Position numbers and translations under genes: made by a program. Of a DNA stretch of 64,000 nucleotides, positions 21,498-31,177 are shown in pieces (positions within the stretch are counted from its first letter, which is position 1; the number at the start of each line of letters is the position of its first letter). Source of the DNA: CAVRXZ01 sp963773035 (lineage in GTDB: Bacteria > Acidobacteriota > Vicinamibacteria > Vicinamibacterales > CAVVIG01); assembly GCA_963773035.1 (NCBI GenBank), contig CAVYZX010000007.1, positions 1-64,000 of the forward strand, given 5' to 3'. A model generated the notes under the pieces. That model was not told where the DNA came from. It made no database searches and worked only from the letters and a program-made list of their open reading frames with translations.

Positions 21498-21548
21498 GAT
21501 CTCGGCAGCAAGAACGGCACGTGGGCCAAAACGGCAATTGTTCCGTAA
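21498..21548 (+). pseudogene. Remnant of an FHA-domain gene 3' end with internal deletion
   Basis: Seventeen codons read DLGSKNGTW directly joined to AKTAIVP and a stop. In the intact FHA regulator (14721-15356) the same two pieces are separated by about 40 residues, and that gene ends TKTAIVP. A 21-bp stretch is identical (15334-15354 and 21526-21546). It is therefore a deleted relic of a paralogous FHA gene beside the fourth kinase. It suggests that a second kinase/FHA pair once existed here. Confidence 0.7.
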
Positions 21549-21667
21549 CTGTGTCGGCGCGGGTGTCCTGCGAACTTGCGACGCATGACTTCTCCAGGTG
21601 AACCCAACCGAAATTTTGGAGAGGACTCACGAAAAACTTAGGGAATCTTGCTGAGCTCCGTGGCAGC

Positions 21668-21698
21668 GGATTTGCCGTTCCTTCGGTGAGGCAAATCC
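21668..21698 (+). promoter_or_regulatory. Hairpin overlapping the Shine-Dalgarno of the PEGA gene
   Basis: GGATTTGCC (21668-21676) pairs perfectly with GGCAAATCC (21690-21698) around a 13-nt loop. The second arm ends exactly at the ATG (21699). The apparent ribosome site GGTGAGG (21685-21691) runs into the stem. Such a fold would limit ribosome access, as in an RNA thermometer or a translational switch. Confidence 0.5.
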
Positions 21699-22478
21699 AT
21701 GACAAGGTTCACCAGCGGAGTCAGCACTCTATTGACGATCGGCCTCGTCTTGACGGCGGCCCCGTCCTTTGCTCAACGGGGGGATCAGCGCCGTGGCGAC
21801 GAGCAGCGGCGTCAGGGCGCAGAGAGAGTCCGGCCACGGCGGGATGGTGACGTTCGAGGACGTGCCCAGCCGCGAGTAGAGCCCCAACAGCGCTTCCAGT
21901 CTCAGGGTCGCAACGAGTCCGACCGCGGACGCAACAACCGTGCGGACCGGCGGCCTCCTGAAAGGAAGTCCTACAACGGCCGGTCTTACGACAACCGTTC
22001 GTATCCAAATCGCGGATACAACTCCCGGCAGTACGACGAGCGGTTTCACGACAACCGTCGATATGGAAACAGCTGGTACCGTCCCCGTCCGTATCCCCGC
22101 ACTTATGTGGTTCCGTACGGCTACCGGCCCCACGGCTACCGCCCGGGTTGGAGCCTGAATCTGTATTTCGGCCGGCCCTATTCGACCTACGGCTACCCGG
22201 CATATCCCTATGCGCCGGGCTATGGCTATTACTCAGCGATTCCGGGGCGAGCGTATGGGGCGCTCCGGATTGTGGAGGCTCCCCCCGACGCACAGGTTTT
22301 CGTCGACGGCTACTACGCCGGTGTCGTCGACGATTACGATGGCGTCTTCCAGCACTTGAATCTCGAAGTCGGTCCCCATCACATCGAGATACAGGCGGCG
22401 GGCTATCCGCCCGTCACGTTCGACGTGCGGATCGAGCCGGGGCGGACGGTCACGTTTTCTGCAACTCGTGGCTACTAG
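21699..22478 (+). CDS. Exported PEGA-domain protein with Arg/Asn/Tyr-rich low-complexity region
   Basis: This 259-aa protein has a signal peptide (MTRFTSGVSTLLTIGLVLTAAPSFAQ). Residues about 27-130 form a low-complexity region very rich in Arg, Gln, Asn, Asp and Tyr (RSYDNRSYPNRGYNSRQYD). A Tyr/Pro/Gly-rich stretch follows (130-185), then a PEGA domain (about 188-257: GALRIVEAPPDAQVFVDGYY, AGVVDDYDG, VGPHHIEIQAAGYPPVTFDV). PEGA domains occur in surface proteins. The tyrosine-rich stretch resembles cell-surface or matrix proteins. The gene's last 29 bp overlap the convergent response-regulator gene. A strong hairpin precedes the start. Confidence 0.85.
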   Translation: MTRFTSGVSTLLTIGLVLTAAPSFAQRGDQRRGDEQRRQGAERVRPRRDGDVRGRAQPRVEPQQRFQSQGRNESDRGRNNRADRRPPERKSYNGRSYDNRSYPNRGYNSRQYDERFHDNRRYGNSWYRPRPYPRTYVVPYGYRPHGYRPGWSLNLYFGRPYSTYGYPAYPYAPGYGYYSAIPGRAYGALRIVEAPPDAQVFVDGYYAGVVDDYDGVFQHLNLEVGPHHIEIQAAGYPPVTFDVRIEPGRTVTFSATRGY

Positions 22479-23520
22479 CGGTCGAATCTGCCTCGTGGCC
22501 TGCCAACTGCTCGAGGTGCGGGCTCACGAGGCGACCGCTGTTGTGAAGCTCGACGAAGCGGTCGACGAGACTCTCCGAACATCCTCCTGTTCGTGCCTCT
22601 TGCCGCAGTATCTGAAGCGCCTTCACGCGTGACGTGGCCCGACGGTAGGGACGATGGGTCGTCAGCGCGTCGAAGATGTCGACGACCCTGACGATTTGAG
22701 CGAGGAACGGGATCTGATCGCCGGCGAGGCCATCCGGATAGCCGCGGCCATCGCGCCGCTCGTGATGATGACGGACGATTGGACAAACCAACTCGAGCGA
22801 GCGCAGCGTGCGGCACAAGTCGTCGCCAATCACGGGATGCTGCTTCATCAACGCATGCTCGGCGCGGGTCAGCCGCGATTTCTTGAGCAACACTCGATCC
22901 GGAATCGCAATCTTCCCAATGTCGTGGAGAAATGCGCCGCGGTGCAAGGCCTCGAGGTCGGACTGCTCGAGATTCAGTTCCTGCCCGAGCACCACCGCGT
23001 ACTGAGCCAAGCGCTCACAGTGTCCCTCGGTGTAAGGATCCCGCGCTTCGACAATCCGGCCGAGCGAGAGAAACAGCAGCTCCGTAGATTCCAGATCGTC
23101 GGTCAAGCGTTTGATACGCAGCAGCGACCGGACGCGAGCGTACAGTTCCTCCAGATCGACCGGCTTGTTGAGGAAATCGTCGGCTCCGGCCTGTAATGCC
23201 GCCAGCTGGTTGTCGCGATCGCCGACAGCGCTGATCATGATGACCGGCGTCAGGCAGGTGTCCCGGTGCGCCTTCAGCTCCGCACACACGTCGACCCCCG
23301 AGATTCCTGGCATTTTCACGTCGAGGAGAACGAGATCGGGGCTCTCATCTTTGAACAGCCGAAGCCCGTCGCTCCCGTCGCTCGCCGTTGACACGGTGTA
23401 ACCGGCCTGCTCGAGCAGGGCGCGCAGGCCATCTCGGGTTGGTTCGTGATCGTCGATCACCAGAACTTTTGGCGACGCACGCATCGTTTTCTTATCGGCC
23501 GGATGCGCGTGATAGGACAC
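22450..23520 (-). CDS. Response regulator with HD-GYP phosphodiesterase domain
   Basis: This 356-aa cytoplasmic protein has an N-terminal receiver (about 18-135: VLVIDDHEPTRDGL, phospho-acceptor Asp67 in LLDVKMPG, Lys in DDFLNKPVDLEEL). The HD-GYP domain spans about 165-340: RGAFLHDIGKIAIPD, and HHHERRDGRGYPDGL with an intact HD pair and GYP triplet. HD-GYP enzymes hydrolyse cyclic di-GMP, so this is probably a phosphorylation-controlled c-di-GMP phosphodiesterase. No cognate histidine kinase is nearby. An internal Met13 (MRASPKVLVIDD) is an alternative start. The 3' end overlaps the convergent PEGA gene by 29 bp. Confidence 0.93.
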   Translation of the reverse strand: MSYHAHPADKKTMRASPKVLVIDDHEPTRDGLRALLEQAGYTVSTASDGSDGLRLFKDESPDLVLLDVKMPGISGVDVCAELKAHRDTCLTPVIMISAVGDRDNQLAALQAGADDFLNKPVDLEELYARVRSLLRIKRLTDDLESTELLFLSLGRIVEARDPYTEGHCERLAQYAVVLGQELNLEQSDLEALHRGAFLHDIGKIAIPDRVLLKKSRLTRAEHALMKQHPVIGDDLCRTLRSLELVCPIVRHHHERRDGRGYPDGLAGDQIPFLAQIVRVVDIFDALTTHRPYRRATSRVKALQILRQEARTGGCSESLVDRFVELHNSGRLVSPHLEQLAGHEADSTASSHELQKT

Positions 23521-23559
23521 GACCAGGGCAAAACGTTCGGGCGGGATTGGCTTGCGTGC

Positions 23560-25602
23560 TTAACGCCGGAAAATGCCCACGACGGCGTGGCCAAGGCTCC
23601 GAAGCAGCCTGTCCGTCGTGCGAGCGACGACCTGTTCGAACGAGGCCTCGTGCAGAGCGCAGAGCTGGGAAGGTCTGTCGTCTCCCTCTTTGAAGTACTC
23701 GGTATAAACAGGGCAGCCTTCGACGGGCCGTAAGTGCGAGATACGGCAGAGCGGCTCACTCTCGACCGTCGATGGAACGGCAAACTCGCGCGGAGGACGA
23801 ATGGAAGCCGCCCGTTTCATGAAATCGGCCCAAATGGGAAGCGCGACTCGGGCCGCATAGGCATCGGCGCCAATGGGCCGAGGCTGATCGAATCCCACCC
23901 AAACACCCGCCACGACCGATGATGAGAAGCCGACGAACCAGGCGTCGTGATACTCGTCGGTCGTTCCCGTCTTGCCGCCGACCGGCCCGACAACGCCGGC
24001 GGCGCGTGCACCAACGCCGGTGCCCCGGTCGATGACGTCGCGGAGCATGCTGAGGGTCTGGAACGCCACCGCCTCGCTCACCACTCGCTTGCGTTCGACC
24101 GGTGCCTCGAAGACGCTCACGCCGTTCGCGTCGAGCACGTTGGTGATCCCGCGCGGCCGAACGACTTCACCGCCTCCGGGAAACATCGTGTAGGCCGCGG
24201 TCAGACCGATTGGCGTGACCAGACCGGCACCCAGCGCCAGCGACGGCACGTCGGGGAGATCTTTGAGGCCCGCAGCCGACGCCAGCCGCAGAACTCTGTC
24301 GCTTCCGATCTGCTGCTGCAGGCGAGCGGCGGCGGCGTTGTTCGATTCAGCGAGCGCCACACGAAGAGATACGCGAGTCGGATCCAGACTGCCTCGGTCG
24401 GTCACGTTCGTGGGACGCCACTCCGGATCCCGAGGGGCGCTCACGCTGTCGAGATTCGAGAGTACCGTCACGGGATTGAACCCGTTCGACAACGCCGCGG
24501 TATACACAAGCGGCTTGAACGCGGATCCGGCCTGACGGCGCGAGCGGGTCGCGCGATTGAAAGTGCTTCTCCTGTAGTTCGATCCGCCGACCATGGCGAG
24601 GATGTTGCCGGTCTGAGGATCGAGGGCGACCAACGCGGCCTCGAGCGGTGGGTCGCCTGTCCGATCGACGCGCCGGACGCCTGCCGCGATTGCACGCTCG
24701 GCAGCCTCCTGCAGCGCCGGCTCGAACCCTGTGTACACACGCCACTCCGGTGGATGGTCGCCGCCGAACTCGTTACGGAACTGCTGACGCAAGTAGTCCT
24801 TCGCCCAGCCCGCCCGCGGATCCGTCGGTGATCGGTACGGTTGAATCCGCGGACGCTCGCGGCGGGCGGCCGCCTCCTGCGCCCGGGTGATGAATTTCTG
24901 TTCGCGCATCAAGGACAGGACTACGTGGCTGCGCTCGAGCGCACCGTCGTAGTTGGTCCAGGGCGAAAGAGCGGAGGGTGCGCGCAGGAGCCCTGCAATA
25001 AAGGCTGCTTCCGAGAGCGTCAGGTTCTTGGAGCTCTTCCGATAGAGATGCTGCGACATCGCCTCAACGCCGTAGACGCCAGCGCTGAGGTAGACGCGAT
25101 TCAGGTAGAGCTCCAGAATCTGATCTTTACTAAGGCGTACCTCGATCAGAACAGCGATGACCGCCTCTTTCGCTTTTCGCGCGAACGTGGGTACGTTCGA
25201 GAGAAAAAGCGTTCGTGCCAGCTGCTGGGTCAGGGTGCTGCCGCCCTCGGCCAACGATCGGCTGCGCACGTCGCGGACAGCAGCACGCGACAGCCCGATG
25301 AGGTCGACGCCCGGATGGGCATAGAACCGGCGATCCTCTACTGCGACAACGGCATGCCAGAGATCGGGAGCGATCTGGTTGAGTGGGACGTCCCGCCGTT
25401 GTTCATCGAGCCGGAACCACGGCTTCGAGTCGGCGCCGTAGAAGACTGTGTCGCCAACTCCCCTCGAAAGGCGGTTGATCGCGAGGGAGTAACGTCCGGC
25501 CCACCAAGTAGTTATGCCGCCCGAGAGGAGAAGTACGGCGGCGACTGCCAAACGACCCCACTTGAGCCATAAGCGGGTCCGACGCTGACGGGCCGTTAAC
25601 AC
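23560..25602 (-). CDS. Class A penicillin-binding protein (PBP1A-type)
   Basis: This 680-aa bifunctional peptidoglycan synthase has an N-terminal TM anchor (about 12-36). The GT51 glycosyltransferase domain (about 70-240) has the catalytic EDRRFYAHPG, GGSTLTQQLARTLFL and RKAKEAVIAVLIE motifs. The transpeptidase domain (about 310-610) has SxxK in AGSAFKPLVY, SxN in AESNNAAA and KTG in GGKTGTTDEYHDAWFVGF. It works at the outer face of the inner membrane. The start codon is GTG, with no strong ribosome site visible. It may be co-transcribed with the three same-strand genes upstream (CMD-like, cupin, ROK kinase), although the 94-bp gap makes this uncertain. Confidence 0.94.
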   Translation of the reverse strand: MLTARQRRTRLWLKWGRLAVAAVLLLSGGITTWWAGRYSLAINRLSRGVGDTVFYGADSKPWFRLDEQRRDVPLNQIAPDLWHAVVAVEDRRFYAHPGVDLIGLSRAAVRDVRSRSLAEGGSTLTQQLARTLFLSNVPTFARKAKEAVIAVLIEVRLSKDQILELYLNRVYLSAGVYGVEAMSQHLYRKSSKNLTLSEAAFIAGLLRAPSALSPWTNYDGALERSHVVLSLMREQKFITRAQEAAARRERPRIQPYRSPTDPRAGWAKDYLRQQFRNEFGGDHPPEWRVYTGFEPALQEAAERAIAAGVRRVDRTGDPPLEAALVALDPQTGNILAMVGGSNYRRSTFNRATRSRRQAGSAFKPLVYTAALSNGFNPVTVLSNLDSVSAPRDPEWRPTNVTDRGSLDPTRVSLRVALAESNNAAAARLQQQIGSDRVLRLASAAGLKDLPDVPSLALGAGLVTPIGLTAAYTMFPGGGEVVRPRGITNVLDANGVSVFEAPVERKRVVSEAVAFQTLSMLRDVIDRGTGVGARAAGVVGPVGGKTGTTDEYHDAWFVGFSSSVVAGVWVGFDQPRPIGADAYAARVALPIWADFMKRAASIRPPREFAVPSTVESEPLCRISHLRPVEGCPVYTEYFKEGDDRPSQLCALHEASFEQVVARTTDRLLRSLGHAVVGIFRR

Positions 25603-25696
25603 TTTTCATATATGGACGCAAAACGAGGGCGCACGGTTTTCCCGCGCAATCAGCCGGCGAGGAGCGCCGTGAAGGGCTGCGCTCTGCTATTGCAAC

Positions 25697-26369
25697 CTAT
25701 CGTCCGCGCGTCAGTGTCGGCATCAGCGGCTGTCGCTCCGGCGGCAGATGCTGATCGACGGCGTTCATCATCATGCCCACCGTGAAGTAGCTGCTCATGA
25801 GCGCCATCATGTCGATCGTACCTTGACGGCCGAAGTGCTCCACCATCTTGGCCCACAGATCGCTGCTGACTTTGTGCTCGCGAAAGAGGCCGCGGAAGAA
25901 CCGGATCACCGTGGCGTCCTTCTCGGCCAGCCCGGTCACGTCCTTATCGAACTTGACGACATCGATGACTGATTGCTCCAACCCGGCACGCAAACCGGCA
26001 GGCTCGTGTGCGGACCACTCGGTACTGCTGGTCGATTTCCCTCGCCGTAATCAGGACCACCAGCTGATAGAGGCGGCCGCCCATCGGGCTCTGATCGCCA
26101 CGCGGTACTCCCAGGTACCGGCCCAGCATGCCCTGAGCCTCGGCGACCTTCGGGCTGTAAATCGAGATGTGTCCTGGTCCAGGCCCGGGCGTGTTGTTCG
26201 CGCGGGCGTCGAAGATGCGCTGGCCTTCGGCATCCAGATCGTTCCGGTTGACTGGCGGCAGCCGCGAGAGCGTCACCGGATTGATATCCGGAGGCAGTGA
26301 CGGCGCCTGGCCTTCCAGCGCGACAGCCGGAAGCACAGCAGCGATCAGAATCAACAGTCTGGAGCTCAT
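25697..26369 (-). CDS. Exported carboxymuconolactone decarboxylase-like protein, frameshifted
   Basis: From the ATG at 26367-26369 the frame gives a signal peptide (MSSRLLILIAAVLPAVALEGQ) and a CMD-like fold up to LITAREIDQQY. At TAC-C-GAG (minus strand, plus position 26021/26022) one extra C breaks the frame. Removing it restores YEWSAHEPAGLRAGLEQSVI and a frame open to 25697, about 223 aa. The EWxxHExxA motif is characteristic of the CMD/AhpD-like fold. The function is unknown; relatives include gamma-carboxymuconolactone decarboxylase and peroxidase-like enzymes. The insertion context (extra C after TAC) is the same as in the fourth kinase. Confidence 0.8.
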
Positions 26370-26436
26370 GACGTCACCTCCACTGAAAACCTCTCCACCA
26401 GTGGCGAGTTAAGTCTAGCGAAGCCGTGTCTCTCCG

Positions 26437-26763
26437 TCACGGTGACGGTGCGAGAACTGCCAGCACGAGCAGACGGCCTGGTCCGGTGTTTTTCACTCCG
26501 TGTGGCACGCCTTCCGGGGCCATCAGAAGATCGCCGGCTCGCATCGGCAACTCGGAATCTGCCAGCAGGAAGACGCCTTCGCCGTCGAGCACGTAATACA
26601 TCTTGTCCATGCCAGCGTGCGCATGCAGAGCGTGCGACTGTCCGGGCTCGAACCCGTTCAGCCCCACGAGCAAACGCGGCGACTCATAAATGGTGCTCTT
26701 GCCCATCTTGTCCGCACGCCACTCGGCATGCTCTGCAGGCTTGATGATGGCCGGATGCTTCAT
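26437..26763 (-). CDS. Single-domain cupin protein
   Basis: This 108-aa cytoplasmic cupin has motif 1 around SHALHAHAGMDKMYYVLDGEG, with metal-ligand histidines and a Glu in the usual place, and motif 2 around LMAPEGVPHGVKNTG. Small cupins of this type bind a metal and serve as sensors or isomerase/dioxygenase-like enzymes; the substrate is unknown. It lies 35 bp downstream of the ROK kinase gene on the same strand and 67 bp before the CMD-like gene, so the three are probably one transcript. Confidence 0.88.
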   Translation of the reverse strand: MKHPAIIKPAEHAEWRADKMGKSTIYESPRLLVGLNGFEPGQSHALHAHAGMDKMYYVLDGEGVFLLADSELPMRAGDLLMAPEGVPHGVKNTGPGRLLVLAVLAPSP

Positions 26764-26798
26764 AGGCTTGTCTTTCGATCCTCGCGCGCTAATCCGCG

Positions 26799-27689
26799 CT
26801 ACCAGAGCCAGGCTGCACCGCGGACGCCGCTCGAGTCGCCGTGAGCCGCGCGTACAAGCCGCGTGTCAACGCGATCAGAGAACACGAACGGCCCCCAACG
26901 CCGAGGCACCGCTTGGTAAAGACGGTCCACGTTCGACAAGCCGCCGCCCAGGACGATCACGTCGGGGTCGAGGACGTTGATGACGCTGGCCAACGCGCGC
27001 GCCATCCGATCTTCGTAGCGGTCGAGGCAAGCGAGCGCCTGCGGCTCGCCTCTTTCCGCGCGCGCCGCGATGTCGAGCGCGCTCACATTCCCGGCGCCGG
27101 GCTCGCGGTAGTCTCGCGAGAGCCCGGGACCCGAGAGAAATGTCTCGATGCAGCCGCTTCTGCCGCAGTAGCACGGCGGACCGGGCCATTCGTCCGGACC
27201 CGGCCAGGGCAGCGGGTTGTGCCCCCATTCCCCGGCGATGCCGTTGGGTCCCGCTGTCAGCTGGCCCCGTACGACGATACCGCCACCGGTTCCAGTGCCG
27301 ACGATCACGCCAAAGACGACCGCCGCCCCGGTGCCGGCACCATCGGTCGCTTCCGAAACAGCAAAGCAGTTGGCGTCGTTCGCAAAACGGATCGGACGCC
27401 CCAGCCTTGTGGTGAGGTCTCCGGCGAGCGGGCGCCCGATCAGCCAGGTCGAGTTGGCGTTCTTGACGAGGCCGCTCGCCGGCGAAATCGTGCCCGGGAT
27501 GCCGACCCCAATCGTGCCGACGTCGGCGAGATCTTTTTCAATCGTCCGAACGAGACGAACGACGGCCTCGAGTGTCGCGTCGTAATCGTCGCGTGGCGAC
27601 GGGATCCTCTGCCTGAGCAGCGTCCCGCCATCATCGTCCAGTGCTATGGCTTCGATTTTGGTGCCGCCGAGATCGATGCCGATGCGCAT
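26799..27689 (-). CDS. ROK-family sugar kinase
   Basis: This 296-aa kinase has the ATP-binding IGIDLGGTKIEAIAL start, the ROK signature with the zinc site CYCGRSGCIET (about 170-180), and a catalytic Asp in RFANDANCFA. The family phosphorylates glucose, fructose, N-acetylglucosamine or N-acetylmannosamine. The arrangement resembles NagK/Mak-type hexose kinases, but the sugar cannot be read from the sequence. There is no DNA-binding helix-turn-helix, so it is an enzyme rather than a ROK repressor. It is divergent from prfC. An 11-bp stem lies just upstream of its start codon. Confidence 0.92.
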   Translation of the reverse strand: MRIGIDLGGTKIEAIALDDDGGTLLRQRIPSPRDDYDATLEAVVRLVRTIEKDLADVGTIGVGIPGTISPASGLVKNANSTWLIGRPLAGDLTTRLGRPIRFANDANCFAVSEATDGAGTGAAVVFGVIVGTGTGGGIVVRGQLTAGPNGIAGEWGHNPLPWPGPDEWPGPPCYCGRSGCIETFLSGPGLSRDYREPGAGNVSALDIAARAERGEPQALACLDRYEDRMARALASVINVLDPDVIVLGGGLSNVDRLYQAVPRRWGPFVFSDRVDTRLVRAAHGDSSGVRGAAWLW

Positions 27690-27697
27690 GAGTAAGG

Positions 27698-27742
27698 CCG
27701 CACGGATTCTACAACTGGTTCAGGGACGAGAAATCCGTGCGG
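27698..27742. promoter_or_regulatory. 11-bp perfect inverted repeat upstream of the ROK kinase
   Basis: CCGCACGGATT (27698-27708) pairs perfectly with AATCCGTGCGG (27732-27742) around 23 nt. On the minus strand it ends eight bases before the ROK start codon, where a Shine-Dalgarno would be expected; none is visible. It may be an operator for the divergent ROK/prfC pair or a leader hairpin. Confidence 0.45.
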
Positions 27743-27965
27743 TGCCTGTAGAGTGGGGTAGAGAGTCCCGATGGTGCCCAGTTCTTCCCAGGCGTGCCAC
27801 GCCAGGCGCCCTGTAAAGCAAAGTACAATGGAAAGGCACGCGAATTTCACACAGCGTGAGACAGTTCGACATGCCGAAAGGACGATCTTCGATGCTCACG
27901 ATCGTGGCTGCTCCCATCCGCGACGTCGGTCGGTTGCCAGTCGCGACGAGCGCCGTGATCACCGC

Positions 27966-29573
<1,608 letters not shown>

Positions 29574-29635
29574 CAATCCAGACGCGACCGCATCATAATA
29601 GAGCCCTACTTTCAGGACGAGACGGAGGCAGGCAG

Positions 29636-31177
29636 ATGTGCGGGTCGAGCTCGAGCTTGGGTCATCGTCTGCTAATCGGCGGGTTGCTGCTGCTTGGGAT
29701 GATTGCCGCATCTGCCACGAGCGTCAGCGCTCAGCTGGCCGACGCGGTCATGAGAGGAGAAAAGGACGCTCTCCGCTCCCTGCCGGCCGATCGCAAGGCA
29801 ATCAACGCGCCGCAACCCGATGGCACGACCGCGCTGCACTGGGCCGTTCGGCGCGACGACCTCGCCGCTGCCGGTGCGCTGATCAAAGCCGGCGCGGACG
29901 TGAGGGCCGCGACGCGATACGGAATCACGCCGATGAACCTCGCCGCGATGAACGGAAACGCGGCAATGATCCGCCTGCTTCTCGACGCGGGCGCCGATCC
30001 CAACACTTCCACTCCCAGTGGCGAAACCGCCCTGATGACCGCGGCCCGTATCGGCAAGGTCGAGGCCGTCGCCCTGCTGCTCGACCGGGGCGCGAACGTC
30101 AACACGAAAGAAACCGAGCACGCACAGACGGCGCTGATGTGGGCGGTCATCGAAAATCACAGGAATGTGGCGGAGCTGCTCCTGGGACGCGGCGCCGACA
30201 TCAACGCGCGTACGAACGTCACGATGCCGAAGGGCGAATACGTCCCGGCACGAGCGGGAGGAGCGGCCGGGACGGGGATCGTGCGGCAGCGAGCGTTGCC
30301 GACACCGAACGGCGGAATGACCGCTCTGCTGTTTGCGGTCCGCGACGGCAACGTGGCCATGACACGGTTGCTTCTGGAGCGCGGCGCCGACATCGGCCTG
30401 TCGTCCGGCAATCGAACCTCGCCTTTGCTGATCGCATTGCTCAACGGGGAGGTCGCGCTGGCGACCGAGCTGCTGGCGAAGGGCGCGGATCCGAATGCAG
30501 CAGACGACTACCACCGCGCCGCGCTGTTTGCGGCGATCGATCTCCGCAACTTCAATCATGAGAAGTACACCGATCTTCCGACCGACGGCCGCGATCCGCT
30601 GGATCTGATCAAGGCGCTCCTCGAGAAGGGCGCGGATCCCAACATGAGGACCGACACCGTCCCGGTCCACGGGCTGATGCAATTCGATGCGTCCTGGGTG
30701 AACTTCGACGGGCAGACGCCTTTCGTTCGTGCCGCCCTGTCCGGCGACATCGAGGTGATGCGGCTCCTGCTCGAAGCTGGCGCGGACCCGAAGATTGCAA
30801 CGACGCATGGGACGACCTCGTTGATGGCTGCCGCCGGCATCAACTGGATTCCAGGCCAGACCTACAGCCACAGCGAAGCCGACTACGTCGAGGCGGTCAA
30901 GCTCTGTCTGGATCGCGGCGTCGACGTGAACGCCTCCAATTCTCTCGGACTCACCGCGATGCATGGCGCCGCCAACCGCGGATGGGAATCGGTGATCCAG
31001 ATCCTGTCCGATCACGACGCCCAGCTGGATGCCAAAGATCAGGTCGGTCGCACGCCGATGACTTTCGCCGAAGGAATCTTTCTCGCGGTGCGGCCTCCGG
31101 TGGCGAAGCCCAACGCGATCGCGTTGTTGAAGCAGCTGATGACCAACGCTCCTGCGACGCCGGCATCCCAGCCATGA
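29636..31177 (+). CDS. Exported ankyrin-repeat protein (module copy 1)
   Basis: This 513-aa protein has an N-terminal signal sequence (GHRLLIGGLLLLGMIAASATSVSAQ), so it should be periplasmic or surface-exposed. About ten ankyrin repeats follow, for example DGTTALHWAVRRDDLAAAGA, SGETALMTAARIGKVEAVAL and QTALMWAVIENHRNVAELLL. It is a protein-binding scaffold with no catalytic motif. A GGAGG ribosome site precedes the ATG at 29636. Its stop overlaps the next gene's start (ATGA at 31174-31177), which implies translational coupling to the di-haem protein. A paralogue (35302) heads a second copy of the same three-gene set. Confidence 0.9.
   Translation: MCGSSSSLGHRLLIGGLLLLGMIAASATSVSAQLADAVMRGEKDALRSLPADRKAINAPQPDGTTALHWAVRRDDLAAAGALIKAGADVRAATRYGITPMNLAAMNGNAAMIRLLLDAGADPNTSTPSGETALMTAARIGKVEAVALLLDRGANVNTKETEHAQTALMWAVIENHRNVAELLLGRGADINARTNVTMPKGEYVPARAGGAAGTGIVRQRALPTPNGGMTALLFAVRDGNVAMTRLLLERGADIGLSSGNRTSPLLIALLNGEVALATELLAKGADPNAADDYHRAALFAAIDLRNFNHEKYTDLPTDGRDPLDLIKALLEKGADPNMRTDTVPVHGLMQFDASWVNFDGQTPFVRAALSGDIEVMRLLLEAGADPKIATTHGTTSLMAAAGINWIPGQTYSHSEADYVEAVKLCLDRGVDVNASNSLGLTAMHGAANRGWESVIQILSDHDAQLDAKDQVGRTPMTFAEGIFLAVRPPVAKPNAIALLKQLMTNAPATPASQP

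Noticed and set aside
20056..21705. 549-codon open frame opposite the fourth kinase propeller
   Set aside because: Arg-rich composition without domains; the sense strand has clear SPDGR repeats.
27771..27965. N-terminal extension of prfC
   Set aside because: The added 65 residues are low-complexity and lack similarity to RF3; MELTEASL matches the usual start.
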